NCBI GenBank assembly: GCA_021783355.1
Contig: JAJXTZ010000007.1
Coordinates: forward strand, 1-34,822
Length of the DNA stretch: 34,822 nucleotides
Direction of reading: 5' to 3'
Source of the DNA: a bacterium
GTDB taxonomy: Bacteria; Elusimicrobiota; Elusimicrobia; UBA1565; UBA9628
Made by a program: the position numbers and the translations under genes
Notes under the pieces: model-generated
Told to the model about the DNA's origin: nothing
Databases searched by the model: none
The model's input: only the letters and a program-made list of their open reading frames with translations
Shown: piece by piece, positions 7,252 through 14,960 of the stretch
How positions within the stretch are numbered: the first letter of the stretch is position 1
Layout of the letters: the number at the start of each line of letters is the position of its first letter

Positions 7252-7986
7252 ATGAGGTTCCAACTTACTCTGCCAGATGCTCCGGCGAAAGCGCTGTTTT
7301 GTCTTGCGCTAAGTATTGCGGCCGCGCCAATCGCTGTCAATGCCAGTGGCGAGACCTTATCATCCTTTAACAAAGACAAATTTGACAATGCTTCACGGCA
7401 AGCGAAACGCAATCATGACTCACTGGTCGATTTCTCAAAGCTGATTAAATTGGTTATCGACAGAGGCCAGGAGCACATCATCCCTGCGAATCTCGCCTCG
7501 GCAATCGGCTCCCCCACAGGAGTTCCCATCCTCACGAAGGACGTGCAGATCGAAGATCGGATATGCACAATCGCCTACTCGAGCGAAACCACCACGACGG
7601 ACCTCGAGAAACACCCGATTCCTGACTGCGTGTACCTAAGCTCGCGCCGCAAATCGGGGCGATCTCTCGTTTCCAGATATCTCCGTATTGATCTTAATGG
7701 GAAGCTGCAAAAGGTATTCGTTCTCAATGGAACATCCGATGCGCAAGGAAGACCGCTATCGGCCACAAAATCCTATCCCGACGTTGACTCGCCGGAAGTC
7801 CGCAAGGAGTTCCAGGCGGAGATGGACTTCTGGCTGAAGGAGTGGCTGCCGAAGCAGGATGGACTCAAGGCCAAGCCGATCCGCACGGGATCGACAACGA
7901 AAGCTTCGACCGGGAAGGCGCGCCGGACCGCATCGGACAATCACATGAAACCACGCATTTTCGCGGCGAACGAGGACAGACCATGA
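7252..7986 (+). CDS. Secreted protein of unknown family, paralogue of 8896-9456
   Basis: A 244-residue exported protein. The ATG at 7252 gives a signal peptide (hydrophobic core near residues 13-27, ending VNA/SG). Starts further upstream fall inside the promoter and the divergent gene. The C-terminal half (about residues 145-205) aligns with the gene at 8896-9456 without gaps: about 29 of 59 positions are identical, including YxRxDLxGxLxK and AExDxWLKxWLP. The family is not recognised. Base composition is visibly more A/T-rich than the surroundings, and codon choice is less GC-biased, so it may have been acquired. Its stop overlaps the next start as ATGA, which shows translational coupling with the lipoprotein gene. 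It begins 22 bp from the divergent kinase gene. Confidence 0.88.
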   Translation: MRFQLTLPDAPAKALFCLALSIAAAPIAVNASGETLSSFNKDKFDNASRQAKRNHDSLVDFSKLIKLVIDRGQEHIIPANLASAIGSPTGVPILTKDVQIEDRICTIAYSSETTTTDLEKHPIPDCVYLSSRRKSGRSLVSRYLRIDLNGKLQKVFVLNGTSDAQGRPLSATKSYPDVDSPEVRKEFQAEMDFWLKEWLPKQDGLKAKPIRTGSTTKASTGKARRTASDNHMKPRIFAANEDRP

Positions 7987-8885
7987 AATCATCCCTTGCG
8001 TGCTTGCCGGCCGTCTTCTTCGGCGCCATCGCCTTTATGCAGCTCGCGGGATGCGCCGCCGCCCCCGTGAAGTTGCACGCCGACGAGTCCCTGCAATACG
8101 GCAATCCCATGAAAGACATCGCCATCGTCGGAGGGGCGCAGGTCTTCCTGCCTGGGATGAGCAGCAGAACCGAATCCGTCCTTTCCCTGGAAGACAGCAA
8201 GCAGGCCGACGAGAATCAGGTGCCGGGCATTAAAATTGCGCTCGAGCAGTTGGGCTACAAGGTCGTCTATGCCGAACCGACGGGAGTCGGGTACGATCAT
8301 TGGACCTCCGATCAGGAACGCTGGGTTTATGCCGCGAGCGCCGGCTCCGCCTCGACCCGCAAATACCAGATCGTCGGCAGCTCCCCGGCGTTCGAATATC
8401 CGCCGATGGCCGCGAATCCGGAATATCGAGACGCGGTACGGCAGGAGTTCTCGAAAATGAATGCCGCGCCCTCCTGGAGCCAGTACGCGCCGCAAGAGGC
8501 CGACCTCAGGATCATTCAACGAGCGACCGGCGGCGATACGATCTGTTTCATGCTCGTGGCGGGGTCCAAATCTTCGTCGGCGGAAAAGTCGGCCAGCACC
8601 GCTGAGAACGTGGGCGGGTTCCTATTCGGACTTATCAGTCCGGTGACCGTCAGCAGCAATCTTCCTGCCGACTCCGTTCATACCGCCCTCGTTTGCAGCC
8701 AAGTGAGCACGGGCAAGGTCCTGTGGCAGAGCACCGACGGCCTCGAGATCGATCCCGCCGCGAAACCTCCCGCGGACTACTACAAGGGATTCCTGAGCAA
8801 CTTTCCCAAAGCCGGCGCCGCGATGACCAAGAATTGCGTGTTCGCGGACAAGGCGGCGTCGCTATACGACTGCACGACGCCGTGA
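7983..8885 (+). CDS. Putative lipoprotein of unknown function
   Basis: A 300-residue protein. The ATG at 7983 is preceded by GAGGA about 7 nt upstream and overlaps the previous stop by 4 nt. The N-terminus is a lipoprotein signal: a Lys-bearing start, a hydrophobic run, and the lipobox LAGC with the Cys near residue 24. After it comes a segment with an alpha/beta feel (IAIVGGAQVFLPG, then a stretch with GYKVVYAEP), then residues such as QEADLRIIQRATGGDTICFMLVAGS, broken by loops. Four Cys in the C-terminal half (in CFML, LVCSQ, KNCVF and YDCT) suggest disulfides outside the cytoplasm. I do not recognise the family. It sits between two paralogous secreted proteins, so the three probably act together at the envelope. 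Confidence 0.87.
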   Translation: MKSSLACLPAVFFGAIAFMQLAGCAAAPVKLHADESLQYGNPMKDIAIVGGAQVFLPGMSSRTESVLSLEDSKQADENQVPGIKIALEQLGYKVVYAEPTGVGYDHWTSDQERWVYAASAGSASTRKYQIVGSSPAFEYPPMAANPEYRDAVRQEFSKMNAAPSWSQYAPQEADLRIIQRATGGDTICFMLVAGSKSSSAEKSASTAENVGGFLFGLISPVTVSSNLPADSVHTALVCSQVSTGKVLWQSTDGLEIDPAAKPPADYYKGFLSNFPKAGAAMTKNCVFADKAASLYDCTTP

Positions 8886-8895
8886 CCGCATTCTC

Positions 8896-9456
8896 GTGAA
8901 AGGACCGAGGAACGGAGCCGGACGCGCGACGGTCGCGGCCCTCGTCGCGGCCTTCGTCGCGGCATCGTGTCTGGACTCCCGCGCGGCCGACGCCGGAACG
9001 AACGCCGATTTCTCGCGGCTGGTGGCCGTGGCCATCAGCACCGGGCGAGCCGGCGAGTTCCCGCCCCTGTTCGCGTCCTCGATCGGTCCGGAGACCAAGA
9101 CGCCGGTTCAGGTCAAGGAGGTCGCCGGCGACGGGTTCCGCCACATCCTGACCGTGGCTTTCGCGAAGTCCGCCCGGGGGAAGAAGGAGGCGCGGCCCGA
9201 GTGGGTGTACCTGCGCTGGCGGTCGCGGACGAAGCACGCCGTGGAGACCAAGTATTTCCGCGCGGACCTGCACGGGCGCCTGAGGAAGGCGTACTACCTC
9301 CACGGGGTGCTGGACGACTCCGGGCGGGTGGTCTCCGGCTCGCAGTCGGACCCCCGCGTGCAAGACCCCGAGATCCGGCAGGCCTATCAAGCCGAGCTGG
9401 ACTACTGGCTCAAGGACTGGCTGCCCCGGCGGGCGGCCGCCGCGGCCAAGCCTTAA
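8896..9456 (+). CDS. Secreted protein, second paralogue of the cassette
   Basis: A 186-residue exported protein, the last gene of the cassette. The GTG at 8896 is the only start that keeps the signal peptide (hydrophobic Ala/Val run at about residues 11-24, then SRAADAG). No strong ribosome site is visible, and the previous stop is only 10 nt upstream, so reinitiation is likely. The C-terminal 60 residues match the first gene of the cassette closely, ending AELDYWLKDWLPR, while the N-terminal half has diverged. GC content is higher than in its paralogue and matches the chromosome, so it may be the older copy. The gene converges with the FtsH-like gene across a 10-bp gap with no clear terminator. 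Confidence 0.84.
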   Translation: MKGPRNGAGRATVAALVAAFVAASCLDSRAADAGTNADFSRLVAVAISTGRAGEFPPLFASSIGPETKTPVQVKEVAGDGFRHILTVAFAKSARGKKEARPEWVYLRWRSRTKHAVETKYFRADLHGRLRKAYYLHGVLDDSGRVVSGSQSDPRVQDPEIRQAYQAELDYWLKDWLPRRAAAAAKP

Positions 9457-9466
9457 AGCCCCGGAC

Positions 9467-11227
9467 TCAGATCGTCGGGCCCGGGGGCGGGGTCTGCGGA
9501 CCCGCCGCCGGCGGCGCGGGCGGCGGCGGCGCCGGCGGATGAGCCTTGGACGCGGCGGCCGGGATCGGCAGGGGGTCCGGAGGCGTCAGGGACTGCGCCA
9601 GCGGGCCGGTGGCCAGCGCGCGCGGGGCCTTGCCGTACTCGGCGAAGATCGCGACGATCTCGTCGTAGTCCAGCTCCTCGCGCTTGAGGAGCTCCGCCGC
9701 GAAACGGTCCAGGATCTCCTCCTCGGAGCGCAGGGTCTCCTCCACTTCCTTCATGGCGCGCATCAGGATCCGCTGCGTGTCGTCGTTGAGCTTCTTCTTG
9801 AGCTCGTCGGAGAGCTGCGTGGCCGGGATCTGCGTGAAGTCGCCGACCAGGCCGCTGTCGCCCATCCCCAAGCGCCAGACCATGTCATGCGCGCGCGTCA
9901 TCGCCACCGCGAAGTCCGAGCTGACCCCCACGGTCGTGGAGCCGATCTTGACCTTCTCGCCGCAGTAGCCGCCGAGGAACATCTTGATCGTCGCGAAGAC
10001 CGACTCGCGGTCGATCACGTGGAACTCCTCGCGCGAGACCGGGTGCACGACGCCCAGCGTGTCTCCGCGCTCGATGATCGAGGCCTTGAACACATCGTAG
10101 AGCGGATGACAGAGGTAGGTGATGATCAGATGGCCCGCCTCGTGATAGGCCTTCATCTGCCGTTCCTTCGGCGTCATCGAGACCCGGTGCGCGACCCCCA
10201 ACTCGATGCGCTCGATGGCCGCGGAGACGTCCTTGTAGGTGATCATCTCCCGGCTGTCGCGCGCGGCGATCAGCGCCGCCTCCTTGAGGATGTTCTCGAT
10301 CTGCGCCGGGGACTTATAGATGGCTTTGCGCGCCAGGCGGCCCATGTCCACGGCCGGGTCCATCTTGATCTTCTTCGCGTAGTACTCGAAGATGCGCTGG
10401 CGCTCGGGCAGGTTGGGCAGGTCGATGCGGATCTTGCGGTCGAAGCGGCCGGGGCGCGTCAGCGCCGGGTCCAGCACGCTTTCCTCCATGTTCATCGCCC
10501 CGATGACCACGACCGGCACGTCGGAGTCCGTCAGGCCGTCCATCTCCACGAGCAATTGGTTCAGCGTGGAGTTTCCCTCCTGCCCGCCGCCGAACGCGTC
10601 GTAGACCACCCGCGTGCGGCCCAAGACCTCGATCTCGTCGATGAAGATGATGCAGGCCCCGTAGGCGCGCGCGTACTGCCGCGCCTGACTGAACAGCTTG
10701 CGCACGCGGCTGGCCCCGACCCCGACGAAGATCTCCACGAATTCCGAGCCCGACGTGGACAGGAACGGCACTCCCGCCTCGGTCGCGATCGCCTTGGCCA
10801 GCATCGTCTTGCCGCAGCCGGGAGGGCCGATCATCAGCAGGCCGTGCAGGATCTTGCCGCCCACGCGCTTGAGCATGGCGCGGTCCTTCAGGAGCTGGAC
10901 CACCTCCCAGGCCTCGTGCTTGGCCTCCTCGTTGCCGATCACATCCGTGAAGCGGACGTTGACCGCGGCGTTGTCAATCTTGGACTTGCGGAACATCGCG
11001 AAGCCCCCGCCGTACTGCAGCAGATACAGGAAACCGACGAAGACCAGCGTCTGCAGGATCCCCCACGGCAGCGAGGCCACGTTGATCCCAATGATGTAGT
11101 TGCGGACGCTGGCCTCCATCCCGGACATGTACCAGATCGGGATGAGGATGGCGACGGCCATCCCCACGACCACGACGATGGGCAGCCACCAGCGCTGCCA
11201 GAAAAGCCTCAGTTTAGCCCAGAACAT
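9467..11227 (-). CDS. FtsH-like AAA+ zinc metalloprotease with a minimal exported loop
   Basis: A 586-residue membrane protease. The ATG at 11227 has GAGG 6 nt upstream. Two helices (about residues 15-33 and 58-72) flank an outside loop of only about 25 residues, whereas typical FtsH has roughly 70-80. The AAA+ domain has Walker A GPPGCGKT (134-141), a pore-loop region [17 protein letters not shown], Walker B IIFIDE (about 193-198) and the arginine-finger segment RPGRFDR. The zinc site HEAGH (362-366) and a later Asp (about 438, in SSDF) complete the protease, so it should be active. The C-terminus is a Pro/Ala-rich tail. Like FtsH it probably degrades membrane or misfolded proteins. The short loop suggests it lacks the usual HflKC-type contacts. 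It follows the TadE-like gene by 63 bp. Confidence 0.93.
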   Translation of the reverse strand: MFWAKLRLFWQRWWLPIVVVVGMAVAILIPIWYMSGMEASVRNYIIGINVASLPWGILQTLVFVGFLYLLQYGGGFAMFRKSKIDNAAVNVRFTDVIGNEEAKHEAWEVVQLLKDRAMLKRVGGKILHGLLMIGPPGCGKTMLAKAIATEAGVPFLSTSGSEFVEIFVGVGASRVRKLFSQARQYARAYGACIIFIDEIEVLGRTRVVYDAFGGGQEGNSTLNQLLVEMDGLTDSDVPVVVIGAMNMEESVLDPALTRPGRFDRKIRIDLPNLPERQRIFEYYAKKIKMDPAVDMGRLARKAIYKSPAQIENILKEAALIAARDSREMITYKDVSAAIERIELGVAHRVSMTPKERQMKAYHEAGHLIITYLCHPLYDVFKASIIERGDTLGVVHPVSREEFHVIDRESVFATIKMFLGGYCGEKVKIGSTTVGVSSDFAVAMTRAHDMVWRLGMGDSGLVGDFTQIPATQLSDELKKKLNDDTQRILMRAMKEVEETLRSEEEILDRFAAELLKREELDYDEIVAIFAEYGKAPRALATGPLAQSLTPPDPLPIPAAASKAHPPAPPPPAPPAAGPQTPPPGPTI

Positions 11228-11290
11228 GATGAACCTCGATGTGCGTCGGTGAAGAGGGGGTCAGCTTATGATACCGCATTTGCATCCTCA

Positions 11291-11863
11291 TTACCCCCCG
11301 CATGGGTCCGGCGCCGACCCGGACGAATCCTGCAGACCGGGGAGGACGAAGGCGATCGGCCGGTCGCGGTTGGGGACGTACTTGGTGGAGCAGAAGACGA
11401 AGCCGGTGGTCTTGTAGAACGGCATGTTCAAGGGCTTGGTGCAGGCGGTCACCGTCACCACGTTCCACACCTGGGTGCGCTGGACCGAGACCCCGGGCTT
11501 GCCCTCCGTGCACTCGGAGGTCACCTTGCACGAGTCGGTCAGGTCCAGGAACTTCTCGGTGGCCGTCCCGTAGCCCAGGTACGAGAGCGTCTTATCGTTG
11601 ATGTCCTTCTCCAGCGTGCCGGTGTCCCAGCTCTCGCAGCCGGCCGCGCGATGCGACTCCAGCTGCCAGCGCCGCGCCGCGTAGTACGAGGCGATCTCCA
11701 GCTTCTGCACCAGGATCAGCAGGGCGAAGAGCTTGGCGAAGGCGAAGAGGAAGAACATGAACAACGGAAAGAGCAGGACCACCTCGGTGGTCGCCTGCCC
11801 CTCCTCCGGGCGCGCCGCGCCGGGACGGTGCGACCAGGACTTGCGGAGCATGCGCCCGATCAA
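11291..11863 (-). CDS. TadE-like minor pilin or pseudopilin
   Basis: A single-pass protein with the Tad prepilin signature EEGQATTEVVLLFPLF: a Gly-Gln cleavage site with Glu at position 5 of the mature part, followed by a hydrophobic helix. The exported part has at least five Cys. I chose the TTG at 11863 (190 residues) because it overlaps the previous TGA as TTGA with GAGG about 8 nt upstream. An ATG at 11851 (186 residues) is the alternative; the much longer frame upstream is a shadow of the neighbour. TadE-like proteins are cut by the prepilin peptidase and help initiate or anchor Flp pili. It is coupled to the TadG-like gene before it. Confidence 0.85.
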   Translation of the reverse strand: MIGRMLRKSWSHRPGAARPEEGQATTEVVLLFPLFMFFLFAFAKLFALLILVQKLEIASYYAARRWQLESHRAAGCESWDTGTLEKDINDKTLSYLGYGTATEKFLDLTDSCKVTSECTEGKPGVSVQRTQVWNVVTVTACTKPLNMPFYKTTGFVFCSTKYVPNRDRPIAFVLPGLQDSSGSAPDPCGG

Positions 11864-12984
11864 GGGAACTGCCTCACCTGGAATTTCGGCGTGGGGTCCG
11901 GCCACACCGACGGGTGCGTCGCGGGATCGCCGATGAGCGAGATCGTCGTGTGCAGGTCTCCGCGCGGGTACTTCTGCGAGAGCAGGGCCGGGAAATCCAC
12001 GTTCCAGTAGTTCTTCTGCGGCACCGCCCAGTTCATGGTCAAGGACAGCCCCGGGTACCCGTCGGAATTGGTCTGGCGGAACACGTCGATGGCGCTGGGG
12101 TCCACCCACTCCAACTGGAAGAGGCCCCCCCCGTCGTCCTCGCAGCCCGGGAGGTTCATGCTGTCCAGGTCGATGCCCTCGTCGGGCGAGCTGCAGACCG
12201 CCTGCATGATCTGCAGGCCGCTGGTGAGCTTGTTGCCGCAGTATTTGATCCGGTGCAGGCACTTCGGGTGCAGCGCCGCCGAGAAGTCCCCCACGGCGTT
12301 GGAGTAATTGGCGACCAGCTGCCCGGCGTCGGCGGCGTCCCCGGTGTTGAGCCAATAGGATTTGCTCAGGAAGGTGTGCCCTTGCGTCAGCTTCAAGAGC
12401 ACCGTCTTCTGGCCGGCCTCCACCGAGCCCAGCAGGGAGTAGATCTGCACGTAGAACTTGTAGATCTCGCTGGCGACCTCGTACTGCTGGTAGTAATCCT
12501 CGGCGTTCTTCAGCGTCAGCAGCTCGAAGGGCTCGGGCAGGGTCGGCGGAGCGCCGTTCTTGCTCTCTCCGGCCGCGACGCCGGGGTTGTAGGCGATGTC
12601 CCAGGACGGCTCGTCGGAATAGCTGGTCTTGCCGCTCTGGCTGCGCGGGAAGGCGCCGTTGTCGTACAGCACGTCGCGGTAGGGCTTCTCCTGGCAGTTC
12701 TGGGTGGTCTTGCCCTCGCAGATGGCGGTGAACTGGTCGGAGTAGGCCTCGGCGAAGATCCGCATCGGGAAAGCGCCGTTGATGTACGCGGTGCGGTTGA
12801 GGAAGTCCGAGTACTGCACCGTCTCCACGAAGACCGCCGCGTCCATCGCGAACTGATGGCGGATCTTCTCGCGCGAGAGCTTCGCCGTCTCGTAAATCAG
12901 GTAGACGAACAGGAAGAGCGTCGGGAAGATCAGCATCGCGGGGATCACGATCTGACCGGCGCGCGAGCGCAGGAGACGCCTCAC
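11860..12984 (-). CDS. TadG-like exported pilus-associated protein
   Basis: A 374-residue protein with a prepilin-like N-terminus: basic residues, RAGQ, then a helix (about residues 12-33), then an extended helical segment (LSREKIRHQFAMDAAV) as in TadE/TadF/TadG proteins. The Gly-Gln is present, but the usual Glu at mature position 5 is Pro (GQIVIP), so processing or packing may differ. The rest is exported, with paired Cys (CEGKTTQNC, CLHRIKYC and two more) that may form disulfides. No von Willebrand A domain, common in TadG, is evident. The start is GTG at 12984 with a weak ribosome site; it overlaps the stop of a 13-codon leader ORF as GTGA. It probably caps or anchors the pilus. Confidence 0.78.
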   Translation of the reverse strand: MRRLLRSRAGQIVIPAMLIFPTLFLFVYLIYETAKLSREKIRHQFAMDAAVFVETVQYSDFLNRTAYINGAFPMRIFAEAYSDQFTAICEGKTTQNCQEKPYRDVLYDNGAFPRSQSGKTSYSDEPSWDIAYNPGVAAGESKNGAPPTLPEPFELLTLKNAEDYYQQYEVASEIYKFYVQIYSLLGSVEAGQKTVLLKLTQGHTFLSKSYWLNTGDAADAGQLVANYSNAVGDFSAALHPKCLHRIKYCGNKLTSGLQIMQAVCSSPDEGIDLDSMNLPGCEDDGGGLFQLEWVDPSAIDVFRQTNSDGYPGLSLTMNWAVPQKNYWNVDFPALLSQKYPRGDLHTTISLIGDPATHPSVWPDPTPKFQVRQFP

Positions 12985-13022
12985 GCGGCGCTCACGGGCG
13001 CGCGCGGACTCATCGTCGGCAT
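12981..13022 (-). CDS. Possible 13-codon leader ORF overlapping the tadG-like start
   Basis: Just 6 nt below the -10 at 13029-13034, an ATG opens a 13-codon frame whose TGA overlaps the GTG of the next gene (GTGA). If transcription starts about 7 nt below the -10, this ATG is the 5' end of the mRNA. Leaderless translation of it could deliver ribosomes to the weak GTG by reinitiation. The peptide has no recognised function. Confidence 0.35.
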   Translation of the reverse strand: MPTMSPRAPVSAA

Positions 13023-13028
13023 ACCCGA

Positions 13029-13056
13029 ATTATAGCCCTCGCCGATGAAAAATCAA
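13029..13056 (-). promoter_or_regulatory. Promoter for the tadG/tadE-like operon
   Basis: A perfect TATAAT (13029-13034) lies 16 bp below TTGATT (13051-13056) on the minus strand. It is the best -10 in the window and separates this unit from the DUF2332-like gene upstream. Confidence 0.8.
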
Positions 13057-13102
13057 GGTCGCGGCGGTTAAAATTCGGTGATATATGAAAGGAAGCCGGC
13101 CG

Positions 13103-14149
13103 CTACTGGACGGCGAGGAAGGTCTCGCTCGCCTCGCTATAGGCGTGCTTGGCCGTCCCCAGGTCGAAGCTGGCCATCACCAGGCTGCGCGGGACGCCCC
13201 CGACCAGGCGGTTGACCCGCAATTGATAGGTGGTGGAGAAGGTCTCGCCGCGGACGTTCTCGACCTCCACCCAGAGCCCGCGGTCGCCCCAGGCCTTGAG
13301 CACGCCGGCGATGCCCTGCGCGTAGGCCGCGTACTCCTCGTCGGACATGCGCACCGTCGTGCCCATGTTGAAGAGGAGCAGGCCCACGTCGGGGTCGTCG
13401 GCCGGGATGTTCTTGGCGACGAACGCCGCGGCCTTCTCCGGCGGACACGCGGCGAGCTGGAGGAAGGTCGCCTCGCTCTTGGACCGCTCCTGGACGGCGT
13501 CAATCGCCCGGTCGAGCTCCCCGATGGCCGCGAGGTTGTCCGGCCACACGCCCGCCGTCAGCCAGCGCCGGTGGCCGATGTCGCTCATGTCCAGCGGCTC
13601 GGGGTCCAGGCCGATGCGCGCCGCGATCAGCTCCGAGTCGAAGCCCTTCTGCGGGCGGATTGCGTCGGCGGCCATGTTCAGTCCCGCGCCGGCGTTGACC
13701 TCCACCAGGTAGAACGGCAGGCCGCGCTTGCGCTGGAAGAAGAGCTGGGCCGGGGCGATCCACAGCGGCGCCCGGGCCGCGACGAAGGTGCGCCGGTGCC
13801 GCGTGCGCAGATTCTCGTGGAACGAAGGCGGCGGCGCCGCCAGGAAGCGCGCCAGCCCCGGCGACGGGTCCGCCTCCGCGGTGCCCCCGCAGGACGGGAA
13901 GTACGGGACCAGCGGGCAGTTCGCGTCGTTGAGGGCCTCGAAATGGAGCGCGGTCAGGTACAGGCCCCACGCGTCGCTCCACGCCACGAAGCGACGCTTC
14001 TCCCAGGCCTTGGACATGGCCTTCCACCACGCCGGTTCGCCGCGCTTGAGCTGCTCGGCGGTCCAGCGCAGCAGGGTGGAGGTGACCGGCAGGGACGGCG
14101 CCTGCGCGGCCCCGCGCTCCAGCTGGGCGACGAATTCCTCTCGGGTCAT
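13103..14149 (-). CDS. DUF2332-like protein
   Basis: A 348-residue, soluble-looking protein with no signal peptide or helix. The segment LPFYLVEVNAGAGLNM (middle) and the later stretch with LDPEPLDMSDIGHRRWL, followed by GVWPDN, resemble the DUF2332 pattern (a VEvgAsAGLNL-like motif, then an RRWL...WPD block). I recall this family as uncharacterised and commonest in actinobacteria. The glycine-rich VEVNAGAGLN could be a nucleotide or SAM loop, but this is unproven. It lies 49 bp below the NarL-type regulator and could be in its transcript; the ribosome site is weak. It is not an expected Tad gene, so its link to the pilus is only positional. Confidence 0.72.
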   Translation of the reverse strand: MTREEFVAQLERGAAQAPSLPVTSTLLRWTAEQLKRGEPAWWKAMSKAWEKRRFVAWSDAWGLYLTALHFEALNDANCPLVPYFPSCGGTAEADPSPGLARFLAAPPPSFHENLRTRHRRTFVAARAPLWIAPAQLFFQRKRGLPFYLVEVNAGAGLNMAADAIRPQKGFDSELIAARIGLDPEPLDMSDIGHRRWLTAGVWPDNLAAIGELDRAIDAVQERSKSEATFLQLAACPPEKAAAFVAKNIPADDPDVGLLLFNMGTTVRMSDEEYAAYAQGIAGVLKAWGDRGLWVEVENVRGETFSTTYQLRVNRLVGGVPRSLVMASFDLGTAKHAYSEASETFLAVQ

Positions 14150-14198
14150 GCGCCGCCCCGCCCCGCCGCAGCCGTCGCCGGCCCCGGCGGGAGGGGAA

Positions 14199-14888
14199 TC
14201 AGTTCGGCTCTTCCGGCGAGATCAGCCCCATCTCGATGCCCTTGACGACGGCCTCGGTGCGGTTGCTGACCTCGAGCTTTTGGAAGATCGCGTTCAAGTG
14301 GTTCTTGATTGTCTTGACGGAGCAGTCCATCTTGGCGGCGATCTCCTTGTTCGAGAGGCCGGAGCCCAGGAGGACCAGCACGCGGATCTCGGTCTTGGTG
14401 AGGGCCACGGGCGAGGTGCCCTCGCCCGAGGACATCTGACGCAGCCCCTGAAGGAGCTTTCCCATCACCTGCTGCGGGATCATCACGCCGTCGTTGGCGA
14501 AGGCCTTCAGGGCGTTGACCAGCTCGGCCGCCGGGAGCATCTTGGACAGGTAGCCGTTGGCGCCGGCCTGGATGGACTCCATCACGTGCGCCTCGTCCTC
14601 GTAGCTGGACAGGATGAGGACGTTGGTGTTCGGCAGCTCCTTGCGGATCTGGCGCGTCGCGGAGACGCCGTCCAGGTGCGGGAGCTTGATGTCCATCAAG
14701 ATCACGTCGGGCCGGAGCTTCTTGGCCATGCGGATGACTTCCTGGCCGTCCGCGGCCTCCCCGATGACCTCCACGGACTTCTCGTTCTCCAGCAGATCCT
14801 TGATGCCTTCCCGGAACAGGGTCTGGTCGTCGGCGATGAGGACCTTTACCCTCTTCTTCGGCTTCGGCGCAGCCTTGGTCGCAGCCAT
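14199..14888 (-). CDS. NarL/LuxR-type response regulator
   Basis: A 229-residue two-domain regulator. After a Lys/Ala-rich tail, the receiver has the acidic pair D20-D21, the phosphoacceptor D66 (ILMDIKLP), the conserved Ser in LILSSYE and a Lys in YLSK. The C-terminal helix-turn-helix (about residues 160-225) has the typical LuxR pattern LTKTEIRVLVLLGSGLSNKE, then VKTIKNHL and the KLEVSNRTEAV helix. It should bind DNA as a dimer when phosphorylated, most likely by one of the two kinases just upstream. The ATG at 14888 is preceded by GAGGAGGAA, the strongest ribosome site here, on a leader of about 37 nt. It has its own promoter, so the regulator can be made separately from the kinases. Confidence 0.95.
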   Translation of the reverse strand: MAATKAAPKPKKRVKVLIADDQTLFREGIKDLLENEKSVEVIGEAADGQEVIRMAKKLRPDVILMDIKLPHLDGVSATRQIRKELPNTNVLILSSYEDEAHVMESIQAGANGYLSKMLPAAELVNALKAFANDGVMIPQQVMGKLLQGLRQMSSGEGTSPVALTKTEIRVLVLLGSGLSNKEIAAKMDCSVKTIKNHLNAIFQKLEVSNRTEAVVKGIEMGLISPEEPN

Positions 14889-14931
14889 GCGATTCCTCCT
14901 CGGAGTCAGCCGAGTCTAGCAAATCTCGGCA

Positions 14932-14960
14932 TAAATAACGGGTTTTCCGGAATTTGTCAA
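14932..14960 (-). promoter_or_regulatory. Promoter for the NarL-type regulator, overlapping the upstream stop codon
   Basis: TTGACA (14955-14960) is followed after 17 bp by TATTTA (14932-14937). The TGA inside TTGACA is the stop codon of the REC-histidine kinase gene. The -10 is only moderately good, so basal activity may be low. Confidence 0.6.

Noticed and set aside
7230-7412. Longer kinase start at 7412
   Set aside because: It would overlap the divergent gene's signal peptide and put 61 residues before the hydrophobic N-terminus.
11268-11273. TATCAT as a separate promoter for the FtsH-like gene
   Set aside because: No -35 lies at 16-18 bp, and the 63-bp gap fits cotranscription with the gene above.
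9539-12010. 823-codon open frame on the plus strand
   Set aside because: It crosses two real minus-strand genes (FtsH-like and TadE-like) and has no recognisable domain or start.
11864-12355. N-terminal extension of the TadE-like gene to 354 residues
   Set aside because: The extra part is a shifted frame of the TadG-like gene; the Gly-Gln pilin signal defines the true N-terminus.
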